Origin: Bovifimicola ammoniilytica
GTDB lineage: Bacteria; Bacillota; Clostridia; Lachnospirales; Lachnospiraceae
Reading direction: 5' to 3'
DNA length: 64,000 nucleotides
Assembly (NCBI RefSeq): GCF_025567085.1
Contig: NZ_JAOQJN010000008.1
Coordinates: 104,496-168,495, forward strand
Shown: positions 7,945-16,370 of the stretch, in pieces
Position numbering within the stretch: the first letter of the stretch is position 1
Layout of the letters: each line of letters starts with the position of its first letter
The notes under the pieces: model-generated
Database searches by the model: none
What the model was told of the DNA's origin: nothing
The model's input: the letters and a program-made list of their open reading frames with translations, nothing else
Translations under genes and position numbers: made by a program

Positions 7945-9080
7945 TTTCTCCCACCACCTCTTATAAATGTAATTGTTTGTTTATTTAACACCTTTAAAAT
8001 GTTGTATAATGCACAAATTATAACTGCCATCAAATAAATAGTCAAAAAATCTTCGTATAAATATTTGTCAAAAATATCCGTAAAATATATAAAAACATCT
8101 TTACCATATGGAATTATAACATTATTAAATAGCAGTAATGACACCCCATATGAAACAAGACACATAGAAATTATCTCCAGCAAATTAATTATGACAATCT
8201 GAATCTTCTTAGCTCCACACAAAGACAAAATAGCATTATATTTAGTTCTTGTTCTCAATATATATCCATATACAATGCCAATGTTAATTACCGACATTCC
8301 AAGTATTATAGCTGCAATTATAAAATATGTTTTATACATGTACTTAACATCATTAGAAAACTTCTCCGGCATATAAACATAAACCTGATTGTCAAAAAGG
8401 CTTAACATCTCTGTTGCAAATTCATTATATTCAGATACCGTCGGCAATGTCGCTAATTGTATGCCAATTGCATCTATCTGCATTTCATCATCTGCCGAAA
8501 AGAATGGGACTTCAACAACTTTATCACTCGCATTCCCTATATATCCTTCTTCATAAAAATGTCCAACAACTTCATACTCTGTTCCGTTTATGTAACACTT
8601 TTTGACATTATCATACCCTCCATTAGTTACTAAAACCTTCTTACCACTATAAAATTCATCATCCGTATATAAACGTCCAATTCTGTTAGGTTGTGAATCT
8701 AATATCGTTTTCTTCCACTCGTCATCTACTATAATATTACCATTTCTATATGTAAAATGCATCCATATTGTAGTGTTCTCTTCCTTATCATATCCATCAA
8801 TAACAACACTTCTAACTTTATTTCCATAGCTTTTTAAAAGCTTATATAATGATGGCTTTATCTTTTCCAGTGGCAAATACACATCATGATATGAGTTTGC
8901 ATCCAAAAATCTTTCAGAATATCCTGCACTTTCTGATTCTCTTTTTGTATTCATTATCATTCCATATGCCATGAACGAAACCACTACCGACACAATCTGC
9001 GAAAAAAGAAGTATCATAATCATCATTTTGTTATTTTTAAAAAACCTTCTTATATTTAGTATAAATAACTTACAAAACAC
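7941..9080 (-). CDS. FtsX-like ABC permease subunit (partner)
   Basis: A 379-residue membrane protein with the same plan as its neighbour: one N-terminal helix (about 18-41), an extracytoplasmic domain of about 200 residues, and helices near 252-275, 295-320 and 345-362. Sequence similarity between the two permeases is low, so they are more likely complementary subunits than recent duplicates. It begins 15 bases after the lipoprotein gene and shares a 4-base overlap with the second permease. The role is inferred from layout only; there is no substrate-specific motif. Confidence 0.75.
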   Translation of the reverse strand: MFCKLFILNIRRFFKNNKMMIMILLFSQIVSVVVSFMAYGMIMNTKRESESAGYSERFLDANSYHDVYLPLEKIKPSLYKLLKSYGNKVRSVVIDGYDKEENTTIWMHFTYRNGNIIVDDEWKKTILDSQPNRIGRLYTDDEFYSGKKVLVTNGGYDNVKKCYINGTEYEVVGHFYEEGYIGNASDKVVEVPFFSADDEMQIDAIGIQLATLPTVSEYNEFATEMLSLFDNQVYVYMPEKFSNDVKYMYKTYFIIAAIILGMSVINIGIVYGYILRTRTKYNAILSLCGAKKIQIVIINLLEIISMCLVSYGVSLLLFNNVIIPYGKDVFIYFTDIFDKYLYEDFLTIYLMAVIICALYNILKVLNKQTITFIRGGGRK

Positions 9081-9095
9081 TTCCCATCACCCACC

Positions 9096-9722
9096 TTAAT
9101 CATAGTAATACACTTCTATTTTTGATACAGTTTTACCATTATATGAAGTAAATACCATACTACTATTCCCATTATCATAATAATAATAACTTGTCTGTTC
9201 TTCACCCTCAAGTGCCTCACTCGGTTCATTTAATATTTCTTTTACTTCCGACATCAAAGTTCCCAATTCTATTCCTGAAATACTGATATGACACATTTCT
9301 GTATTTACATGTGTCATATCTTTATCATATGCAGTCACTCCAACAACTCTACCTTTACTAACATCATATGTATCATCTTCAGGTTCAATCTTAATTGTAA
9401 TATTAGTAAATTCATCTTCTTTACGTAGGTCGCACCATAACGCTCCTATATCTTCTATTTCATCTTTTAATTCCTCCACATTCAATCCAATATTAATACT
9501 TAAAGTATCCGGAACATCTTTCACATCAAACGGAAATCCTATATTTTTACCATCTATGGTAAGCGTGGACCATATATCTTTAAAATCATACCTATTGAAA
9601 ATTCTCTCTTCTTTTTTTGCCACAATTGGTTTTTTTTCTTTTCTTAATCCACATCCACTACACAGTATCATTGTTATTATCACACTGGTTATCAATAATT
9701 TCTTGCATACTCGTCTCTTCAT
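9096..9722 (-). CDS. Lipoprotein of the two-permease ABC operon
   Basis: A 208-residue protein with a lipoprotein signal: Lys/Arg-rich start, hydrophobic core, and lipobox LCSGC with the lipidated Cys at about residue 24. The mature part is acidic and beta-rich (for example KIEVYYYD at the end) with no family I recognise. It is anchored on the outer face of the membrane, where it could receive or hold the substrate of the ABC system. It follows the exported-protein gene across a hairpin (9762-9791) and precedes the permeases by 15 bases. Confidence 0.75.
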   Translation of the reverse strand: MKRRVCKKLLITSVIITMILCSGCGLRKEKKPIVAKKEERIFNRYDFKDIWSTLTIDGKNIGFPFDVKDVPDTLSINIGLNVEELKDEIEDIGALWCDLRKEDEFTNITIKIEPEDDTYDVSKGRVVGVTAYDKDMTHVNTEMCHISISGIELGTLMSEVKEILNEPSEALEGEEQTSYYYYDNGNSSMVFTSYNGKTVSKIEVYYYD

Positions 9723-9761
9723 TATATACCTCCATTTAAAATAATTATTTTAGGTTATACA

Positions 9762-9791
9762 AAATAAGGAGGTCGAAAAACCTCCTTATTT
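9762..9791 (-). terminator. Intra-operon hairpin between exported-protein gene and transporter genes
   Basis: AAATAAGGAGGT (9762-9773) pairs perfectly with ACCTCCTTATTT (9780-9791); it begins 3 bases past the stop of the 146-residue gene and has only a short T-run (TTTTG). It probably lets part of transcription through, giving more exported protein than transporter. The hairpin also holds a GGAGG in its stem. Confidence 0.75.
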
Positions 9792-9794
9792 ACA

Positions 9795-10235
9795 TTAACT
9801 ATTTTGTTTTATTATGTATGTAAGGGCATCAGCTACACCTGTACTTGAAGATGTACTATTATATACAGTACATGTCACATAATACGAATATATCGTATCT
9901 GATATTCTTACTACGCCACCTGAACTTATATCCTTTCCACCTGCTATATTTCCATTATTATTGCTCCTTGCTCCATCTGCAACACCCTTTTTATATCTGG
10001 TCGTCGTAATCGTTATGTATCTGGAATTATTCGTATTATTTTTTGCTATTCCATATACCGAAGCTTTATCAACACGAGCACTCAAACTGCTGTAGGAACC
10101 TGGTAAATTTACCGATGTTGTTCCCGAAACCGCTACTAATACATCACTTGTTTTCGTTGCTGCTATGCATATTGTAGACTGTATAAATAACGCAATTAAC
10201 AACATGCCAGCAAAAATTCTCTTTCTCTTAATCAT
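9795..10235 (-). CDS. Secreted small protein upstream of an ABC system
   Basis: A 146-residue protein with a Sec signal peptide (MIKRKRIFAGMLLIALFIQS, cleavage likely after ICIAA near residue 26). The mature part is rich in Ser, Thr, Asn and Gly, with repeated beta-prone stretches (RYITITTTRYKKG, TIYSYYVTCTVYN) and a single Cys. I do not recognise a family. The arrangement - small exported protein, hairpin, lipoprotein, two FtsX-like permeases, ATPase - resembles bacteriocin or exported-peptide loci such as the lactococcin 972 type, but the Lcn972 Trp/Tyr motifs are absent. AGGAGG lies before the ATG at 10235. Confidence 0.65.
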   Translation of the reverse strand: MIKRKRIFAGMLLIALFIQSTICIAATKTSDVLVAVSGTTSVNLPGSYSSLSARVDKASVYGIAKNNTNNSRYITITTTRYKKGVADGARSNNNGNIAGGKDISSGGVVRISDTIYSYYVTCTVYNSTSSSTGVADALTYIIKQNS

Positions 10236-10392
10236 CTTGTATTCCTCCTTGTATCCCGATTAATATTTACCACTCAAATATACCTCTTAATAGCTATTTT
10301 TATTTATTCATTTAAGTGATAATTAATTTTAACATTCGACATTTTTTACGTCAAGTATAACTTTTCGACATTTTTCGACATACTATATTTTA
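10236..10392. other. AT-rich spacer, promoter region of the exported-protein operon
   Basis: The 157 bases before the secreted-protein gene contain two copies of TTCGACATTTTT-like sequence (CATTCGACATTTTTTAC near 10333 and CTTTTCGACATTTTTCGACATAC near 10363). The close triple repetition of TCGACAT may be a regulator site; no convincing -35/-10 pair was assigned. Confidence 0.35.
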
Positions 10393-10572
10393 CTATTTAT
10401 CCCGTAATCCTCTCGTATTTCTTTCAACTGTAGTTCGTGGCAGCATAACCTGGTGTCCACACCCTATGCACTTTAATCTGAAATCTGCCCCCACACGAAG
10501 TATTTCCCATTCGTAGCTTCCACAAGGATGCTTCTTCTTTAGTTTCACAATTTGTCCAACATCATATTGCAT
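10393..10572 (-). CDS. DUF951 family protein, 59 residues
   Basis: A short gene easily missed by length cut-offs. The translation starts MQYDVGQIVKLKKKHPCGSY and goes on EWEILRVGADFRLKCIGCGH, then QVMLPRTTVERNTRGL. This is the DUF951 (YyzM-like) pattern: a small beta-barrel-like protein with Cys17, Cys35 and Cys38 plus His residues that look like a zinc site. AAGGTG precedes the ATG by 11 bases. The family is widespread in Firmicutes, often near DNA replication or ribosome genes, and has no established function. Here it is alone between the secreted-protein operon and the MMPL terminators. Confidence 0.85.
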   Translation of the reverse strand: MQYDVGQIVKLKKKHPCGSYEWEILRVGADFRLKCIGCGHQVMLPRTTVERNTRGLRDK

Positions 10573-10888
10573 ATTATTTCACACCTTCTTTATAAATATT
10601 TTATCTTAAAGACGTAGGCAGGAATTTTAAAATCTAATTTAATTTCTGACACATAAGAATAATCCTTCTTTTAAGCCTTTTCTTTTACTACAACCTACAT
10701 TAATTCAGGTCTTTTGTCAATAAAAAAATACAGCATCGCAATATCTCTATTACAATGCTGTATTTATCTATCTAATATAGTTTTTGTCCACCCATTTTAT
10801 ATAATTTGTACTCTCAGAATCCATATGAATTCCGAGAGCACATATAATCTTACATAATATTACTTTGATTATATTTATATATTACTTT
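10573..10888. other. Intergenic region with two hairpins
   Basis: Apart from the DUF951 promoter area it holds two inverted repeats downstream of the MMPL-partner gene: CTCTC-GAAT / ATTC-GAGAG (10811-10838, one mismatch) and the stronger terminator at 10728-10763. I see no further gene. Confidence 0.6.
10728..10763 (-). terminator. Rho-independent terminator of the MMPL operon
   Basis: ATACAGCAT (10728-10736) pairs with ATGCTGTAT (10755-10763). On the minus strand the stem is followed by TTTTTTTATTG, a strong T-run. Confidence 0.85.
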
Positions 10889-13171
10889 TTATTCTACGTT
10901 GATTCCATCTGTTTCGTAGATGAATTTTACACTTGTGCTTTTGCCTTCTACTGCATCTGAGTAAATATTGTAATCTTTAGCAAGATTTACAGTAGCTTTG
11001 ATTCTTTCTGTAATTGTTGTCAAATCTCCGTTTACGAAGTCTGATACTTTACTGATTGCTTCGTCATTGAACTGTTTCATACCTGAGCTTAATGTCTCTG
11101 CTCCTGTCTGTAATTCACCTATTCCTGATGCTAACTGGTCTGTTCCTGATAAAAGTGTATTAACATCTTTAGCTGTTGGTTTTGTTCCCTCATATAACTG
11201 GTTTACTGAAGTTGAAAGTAAGTTTGCACCATCATATAATGTTGATACACCAGGCTGTAACTGATTCTTAACTGCTCCATATAACTGGTTTACACCACTT
11301 GCTAAAGCTGCTGAACCATCTTTAACCTGTACTGAACCTGCCTGTAATTTACCAATTCCTGCTACTAACTGTGACATTGAACTATTTAACTGGGCTGTTC
11401 CCTGTACTAATGTGTTGCCTTGTGTCTTAAACTCACTAAGTCCATTCTGTAATGTTGATAAACCATTTGATACACCGCTTGCACCATCTGATACAGATTT
11501 TGCGCCCTGTGTAAGTTTAGTCAACTGTGTATTCATTGATTCCGGATTCATGCTCTGAAGCATTGTCTTAAGTGCTGTATTAGCACCTGTTAGCTGCTGA
11601 ATCTGTGCATTATACACAGCTATTTCCTGTGCTGTCAGATCTGCTCCTGTCTGTGGATTCTTACCACCACGTATTACTGCGTTTAACTGTGCAATACTCT
11701 TTTCATTATTAGAAATGCTGGTATTAATTGTCTGAATCATTGTAGTTAACTGTGATACTAATTCGTTAACACCATCTGATACCTGTTTTGAGCCATCTGC
11801 TACTGCCTGTGAACCGTTTTTAAGTCCATAGTTTACATTTCCATTTGCATCCTTCTGGTCATCAAAACCTGCTAACATTTTATCTACATACGAGAATAAT
11901 GTGTTTGAACCTGTTGCAATATTATTAACTGCACCTGTTACAGTGTTGTTATCTGTGCTTCCAACTGTACCTACGCTATTAGCAAGGTCATTTAATCCAT
12001 TGCTGAGTTCTGCTGAACCCTGTGCTAACTGGTTAGCTCCTGATACTGCACCGTTATCACCTTCCATAGCTCCAACAATCTGTCCGACACCATCTGAAAT
12101 CTGTTTTGTTCCGTCTACAAATGATGGAACTTTTTCATTTAATAATCCGATGTTTGAATTAACTGTATTAACATAAGTTTTAATACCTGTGCTGTATGTT
12201 CCAAAGCTATTCTTTAATGTCTTAAGTCCCTCATTTAATTTTGAAGAACCTGTCTGTAATGCATCTGTAGATTCTACTAATTTCTTAACAACATCTTTTA
12301 AATCATCTACTGCTGTTACACTGTCTACATCTACTGCTGAGATTAAATCTGCGCTTCCCATTGTAAGTGTTAAAGCTAATGAGAAATCTTCTACATCGGC
12401 TGTTACTTCAACTGTTTCAGGGAATTCTGTCTTGCTGTCACCTGTTATATCTGAAAGAGCAAGATTTGAATTCATTCCAGGAAAACCAAGTCCGACTACT
12501 ACTAATCTGTTACCATCTGAAATAACTTTTCCTGAATTAACTTCTACATTTCTGAATTTATTTCCATCAAGTATCATTCCTGAAATCATTGTAAATGGTA
12601 CATACATCTCTGTCTTTTTACCATTAACAGTAATTTCCTTCTTCTGATTATTTGTATACTCAAATTTAATAGTTACTTTACCGCTTTTTCCAGCTATCTC
12701 TGATGGAGACATTTCCTTGCCGTCTAAGAGATATGTTACCTTAACATCTACAGGAAGCTGTTTATCTGTAGTTCCCTGATAATAGATATCTTCTCCGTTT
12801 GCATTCCATGTGATTGCTCCATCTTCTCCTGTTATATAATCGGCATCTGATTTTACATTTTCAATATCTTTTAAATCTGATTTATCTTCGAGTTTATCGC
12901 TGCCATCTTTATTCTTTAACCAGTCACTTACAATTGTTTTATTTACATTTCCATTTGCATCTGTAAGTACATATACTGTTTCTTCTTTGTCTTCTCCGAC
13001 TTCATTGAATTTGACATTGCTTTCAATTGTATTCTGAATTGTCTTAGCATCTTTACTTGTATCAGCAGATGCAACCTTTTCATTTCCGCTTAATGCTGAG
13101 TAGCTGATTCCTGCAATTGCAAGTAATGCTGCCAGTGATATTGATATAGTCTTTACTAGTTTCTTCTTCAT
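10889..13171 (-). CDS. Exported repeat-rich partner of MMPL transporter (YhgE-like heptad/decapeptide repeats)
   Basis: A 760-residue protein with one N-terminal hydrophobic segment (about 8-27) that acts as signal or anchor. Residues about 40-290 form a beta-rich region (VKVTYLLDGKEMS, KVTIKFEYTN). Residues about 300-720 consist of many imperfect units of the type LxxGxxxLxxGxxxL (QLAQGSAELSNGLNDL, QLASGIGELQTGAETLSSGM), the pattern of YhgE/Pip-type membrane proteins and predicted to form long coiled-coil hairpins outside the cell. There is no C-terminal membrane domain. It follows the MMPL gene by 50 bases in the TetR-controlled operon. It probably works with the transporter at the envelope; the precise role is unknown. 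Confidence 0.75.
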   Translation of the reverse strand: MKKKLVKTISISLAALLAIAGISYSALSGNEKVASADTSKDAKTIQNTIESNVKFNEVGEDKEETVYVLTDANGNVNKTIVSDWLKNKDGSDKLEDKSDLKDIENVKSDADYITGEDGAITWNANGEDIYYQGTTDKQLPVDVKVTYLLDGKEMSPSEIAGKSGKVTIKFEYTNNQKKEITVNGKKTEMYVPFTMISGMILDGNKFRNVEVNSGKVISDGNRLVVVGLGFPGMNSNLALSDITGDSKTEFPETVEVTADVEDFSLALTLTMGSADLISAVDVDSVTAVDDLKDVVKKLVESTDALQTGSSKLNEGLKTLKNSFGTYSTGIKTYVNTVNSNIGLLNEKVPSFVDGTKQISDGVGQIVGAMEGDNGAVSGANQLAQGSAELSNGLNDLANSVGTVGSTDNNTVTGAVNNIATGSNTLFSYVDKMLAGFDDQKDANGNVNYGLKNGSQAVADGSKQVSDGVNELVSQLTTMIQTINTSISNNEKSIAQLNAVIRGGKNPQTGADLTAQEIAVYNAQIQQLTGANTALKTMLQSMNPESMNTQLTKLTQGAKSVSDGASGVSNGLSTLQNGLSEFKTQGNTLVQGTAQLNSSMSQLVAGIGKLQAGSVQVKDGSAALASGVNQLYGAVKNQLQPGVSTLYDGANLLSTSVNQLYEGTKPTAKDVNTLLSGTDQLASGIGELQTGAETLSSGMKQFNDEAISKVSDFVNGDLTTITERIKATVNLAKDYNIYSDAVEGKSTSVKFIYETDGINVE

Positions 13172-13221
13172 ATAGCATCGCTCCTTCTTAATATTGATAA
13201 TATTTTTATTTGAATTATTGA

Positions 13222-15303
13222 TTAATTAGCTTTTTTTGGTTTGAAGCCCATACTTGTGTTGATTATAAGTTTATCAAATATCATGAACATTGCAGGTAAT
13301 ACTAATACAACTACAAGGAAACTTATAATTGCACCTCTTGCCAACAATACACAAAGCGAACTAATCATATCTATGCTTGAATACATACCAACGCCGAATG
13401 TTGCTGCAAAGAAGCTCAGTGCACTGACAAATACTGACTGGATTGAACCATTAAGTGCTGATGTAATAGCTTCTTTCTTGCCTGCGCCATTATATCTTGC
13501 TTTCTTATATTTATTAGTCATAAGTATCGCATAATCGACTGTCGCACCTAACTGGATAGTACCAATTACGATTGAGGCAATGAACGGAAGCGTTGTTCCT
13601 GTGTATGCCGGTATACCCATATTTATAAAGATTGCAAATTCGATTACTGCAACTAATATAACTGGTAACGAAATTGATTTAAGTACTACTGCAATGATTA
13701 TAAATATAAGAACTATTGATACTGCACTAACTGTCTTAAAGTCCTTATCAGTTATATCAATAAGGTCTTTTGTACATGGTGCTTCACCGATAACCATTGC
13801 CTTAGTATCATATTTCTTAACTATGTTCTGTATCTCAGTTATCTGATTATTGACTTCATCTGAAGCTGTCTTATATTCAGATGCTACAAGTATTAATTTA
13901 TATTTACCATTATCAAGAATCTTCTTATACGTATCAGGTATTACTTCTTTTGGAACTGCCGGACCAACAAGATTATCAAGTCCTGCTGCCACTTTAACAC
14001 CATCAACTTCACTTATTGCATCTAACATTGCTGATGTATCTTTTGAAGACATATTACTGTCTGCAAGTATCATATGGGTTGCACCCATAGAGAAATCATC
14101 TTCAAGTTTCGAATTGGCTACAACACTCTCTAAATCTTTTGGAAGTGTTCCTGCTAAATCATAATAAACATTTGTATGTGTATATCCGTAAAGAGCTGGG
14201 ATTAAAATTACTACGAATAATACAATGAAAAGACCATATTTCCTTGTAACAAAATTACCGATTTTATCCATATTAGGCATTAATGCCTTATGTTTTGTTT
14301 TCTGAATCGCTTTATCAAATGTAAGTATCATTGCAGGAAGAATTGTTACACAGCCGATAACGCCGAATATAACACCTTTCGCCATAACAATACCTAAGTC
14401 TAAACCTAATGTAAATGTCATAAAACACATTGCCACGAAACCTGCAACGGTTGTGATTGAACTACCAATTACAGAAACTATTGTATTTGATATTGCATGA
14501 GCCATCGCTCTTTCTTTCTCATCAGGATACTTCTCTCTGTATTCCTGATAACTATGCCACAGGAATATTGAGTAGTCCAACGTTACTGCCAACTGTAAAA
14601 CTGCCGCAAGTGCCTGTGTGATAAATGATATTTCACCAGCGATGAAGTTTGTTCCTAAGTTATATACAATTGCCATACCTATACTTAATAGGAAGAATAC
14701 AGGTGCAAGGAACGAATCCATTGTAAGTGCTAATACGATAGCTGATAAACCTGCTGCTAAAACAACATACATTACAGCCTCTGTATTACATATCTTCTTG
14801 ATATCAGCAATTGTTGCTGACATACCACTCTGAAAGCACTGATTCTTTGTTAACTTTCTGATTTTCTCAACACCGTCTAATGTTTCATCGGCTGATGTTG
14901 AAGTATCAAATGTTGCTATAAGTAATGTGCTGCCTTTCTCATCATTATTAAATGCATTTCTTATCTTTTCAGGAATTACATCCATTGGAACTGATAAATC
15001 AGCTAATGAATCGTACCATATTACATTATTAACATGGTCTACCCTTTTAATCTTTTCTTCAAGAGCCGCTACACCCTTTTTATCCATTCCTTCAACGACA
15101 CATATTGAAAATGCTCCTGTACCAAATTCATCAGTAAGTATTTCCTGACCTTTCATTGTGTCAATGTCGTCCGGAAGATATGAAAGTATATCGTAGTTAA
15201 TACGGGTATTAATATAAGATATTGTAGCTGGTATCAACAGAAGAAAACTAAGAATTAAAATAGGAATTCTATACTTTACTATCTTCTTTCCAAGTTTTAA
15301 CAT
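13222..15303 (-). CDS. MMPL/RND family transporter
   Basis: A 693-residue protein with two repeats of one helix, an outer loop and five helices (12 TM in all), as in MMPL exporters. Loop 1 (about 35-175) and loop 2 (about 380-520) are extracytoplasmic; the helices following each carry the DYSIFLWHSYQEY and DYAILMTNKYKKAR motifs, where the Asp-Tyr pairs are the proton-relay residues of the family. It is expected to move lipids, peptides or toxic hydrophobic compounds using proton flow. It is the first gene of an operon with the repeat-rich protein and is divergent from a TetR regulator whose operators cover its promoter. Confidence 0.9.
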   Translation of the reverse strand: MLKLGKKIVKYRIPILILSFLLLIPATISYINTRINYDILSYLPDDIDTMKGQEILTDEFGTGAFSICVVEGMDKKGVAALEEKIKRVDHVNNVIWYDSLADLSVPMDVIPEKIRNAFNNDEKGSTLLIATFDTSTSADETLDGVEKIRKLTKNQCFQSGMSATIADIKKICNTEAVMYVVLAAGLSAIVLALTMDSFLAPVFFLLSIGMAIVYNLGTNFIAGEISFITQALAAVLQLAVTLDYSIFLWHSYQEYREKYPDEKERAMAHAISNTIVSVIGSSITTVAGFVAMCFMTFTLGLDLGIVMAKGVIFGVIGCVTILPAMILTFDKAIQKTKHKALMPNMDKIGNFVTRKYGLFIVLFVVILIPALYGYTHTNVYYDLAGTLPKDLESVVANSKLEDDFSMGATHMILADSNMSSKDTSAMLDAISEVDGVKVAAGLDNLVGPAVPKEVIPDTYKKILDNGKYKLILVASEYKTASDEVNNQITEIQNIVKKYDTKAMVIGEAPCTKDLIDITDKDFKTVSAVSIVLIFIIIAVVLKSISLPVILVAVIEFAIFINMGIPAYTGTTLPFIASIVIGTIQLGATVDYAILMTNKYKKARYNGAGKKEAITSALNGSIQSVFVSALSFFAATFGVGMYSSIDMISSLCVLLARGAIISFLVVVLVLPAMFMIFDKLIINTSMGFKPKKAN

Positions 15304-15336
15304 GTTCCCACTCCTTTTTTGATTTTTATTTATTTA

Positions 15337-15394
15337 TTGACCATTGGTCATTTATTATGTTATAATGTATAACACAAAAATGACTAACGGTCAA
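15337..15394. promoter_or_regulatory. Divergent promoters with twin TetR operators
   Basis: Rightward: TTGACC (15337-15342), 18-base spacer, TATAAT (15361-15366), for the TetR gene. Leftward: TTGACC (15394-15389), 17-base spacer, TATACA (15371-15366), for the MMPL operon. The two -10 elements share a base. Each -35 lies inside a 13-base dyad: TGACCATTGGTCA (15338-15350, perfect around a 3-base centre) and TGACTAACGGTCA (15381-15393). Both are evident TetR operators, so one regulator can shut both directions. Confidence 0.85.
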
Positions 15395-15501
15395 TACTTT
15401 ATTTTAAAAATTTATTTGACTGTGTTTAGTTTTATAATTAAAATAGAACATAATTAAAAGAACTCCAAAATATTATGTTACTTTGGGAAAGGTATGATAG
15501 T

Positions 15502-16131
15502 ATGAGTAAATTAGAAACCAATAAGAAAAAGAAACGAGATTCTCTTTTAGATTCTGCATTTTCACTTTTTACATCAAAGGGAATTAATAAGACTTCCATT
15601 TCAGATATAGCAGAGAAATCTGGTGTAGCAAAAGGAACTTTTTATTTGTATTTTAAAGACAAGTATGATTTACGAAACAGACTGATTGCTCACAAGGCGA
15701 GCCAGTTATTCCATAATGCCGATGAAGCTCTTGCCAAGTCAGGAATTACAGATCTTACCGAAGAAATTATCTTCATTGCAGATCATATAATTAATCAATT
15801 CTGTGAAGACAAGTCCCTTCTATTATTTATATCCAAAAATCTAAGTTGGGGAATATTCAAATCTTCACTTACAAATCCATCAACAGATGACGAAGTTGAT
15901 TTCTATGATATATACTCTAGAATTTTAGACAGAGCCGATTATAATCTTAAAGATCCTGAGATTATGCTTTTTATGATTATAGAACTTGCCAGTTCCACTT
16001 GCTATAGTTCTATATTATATGAAGAACCAACATCGATTGATATATTAAAACCATATTTATATGATTCCATAAGGGGAATTATAAAGAGACATACCATTTC
16101 TAATCTCGAAGATACAGATATAAATGCATAA
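15502..16131 (+). CDS. TetR family transcriptional regulator
   Basis: A TetR-type protein of 209 residues. The N-terminal HTH (about 10-55) reads RDSLLDSAFSLFTSKGINKTSISDIAEKSGVAKGTFYLYFKDKYDL, given here only in part as its motif GVAKGTFYLYFKDK, the hallmark of the family. The C-terminal all-helical domain binds an unknown ligand. ATG 15502 has AAAGG 9 bases upstream; an in-frame ATG at 15475 lacks a good site. It lies back to back with the MMPL operon and its operators sit between, so it should repress both until its ligand, probably an MMPL substrate, appears. Confidence 0.92.
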   Translation: MSKLETNKKKKRDSLLDSAFSLFTSKGINKTSISDIAEKSGVAKGTFYLYFKDKYDLRNRLIAHKASQLFHNADEALAKSGITDLTEEIIFIADHIINQFCEDKSLLLFISKNLSWGIFKSSLTNPSTDDEVDFYDIYSRILDRADYNLKDPEIMLFMIIELASSTCYSSILYEEPTSIDILKPYLYDSIRGIIKRHTISNLEDTDINA

Positions 16132-16221
16132 AATAAATTAGTTCTTTATTTATAAATACAGACACTGTTTGGATTATATATCTCTCTTAATCTAACAAAT
16201 ATACTAATAAGCATTTCATAC

Positions 16222-16273
16222 AAAAACCCACTATTGAATAAATACTTTTCAAATTACTCAATAGTGGGTTTTT
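16222..16273. terminator. Bidirectional terminator
   Basis: AAAAACCCACTATTGA (16222-16237) pairs perfectly with TCAATAGTGGGTTTTT (16258-16273), flanked by A-run and T-run. It serves the TetR gene from the left and the chemoreceptor gene from the right. Confidence 0.9.
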
Positions 16274-16370
16274 ATTACTTAATTACTACTTAATTATTAT
16301 TTTTGTTTGATTGATTAAATTATTTCATTTAATCAGCCATTATTTCAAACTTTATAATTATCATATTATG

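Noticed and set aside
9795..10235. Calling the exported protein a lactococcin 972 bacteriocin
   Set aside because: The locus layout is similar, but the characteristic Trp/Gly/Tyr motifs are missing.
10998..14833. Several plus-strand open frames of 70-150 codons
   Set aside because: They are antisense shadows of the MMPL and repeat-rich genes: low-complexity Ser/Pro/Thr-rich translations, no ribosome sites.
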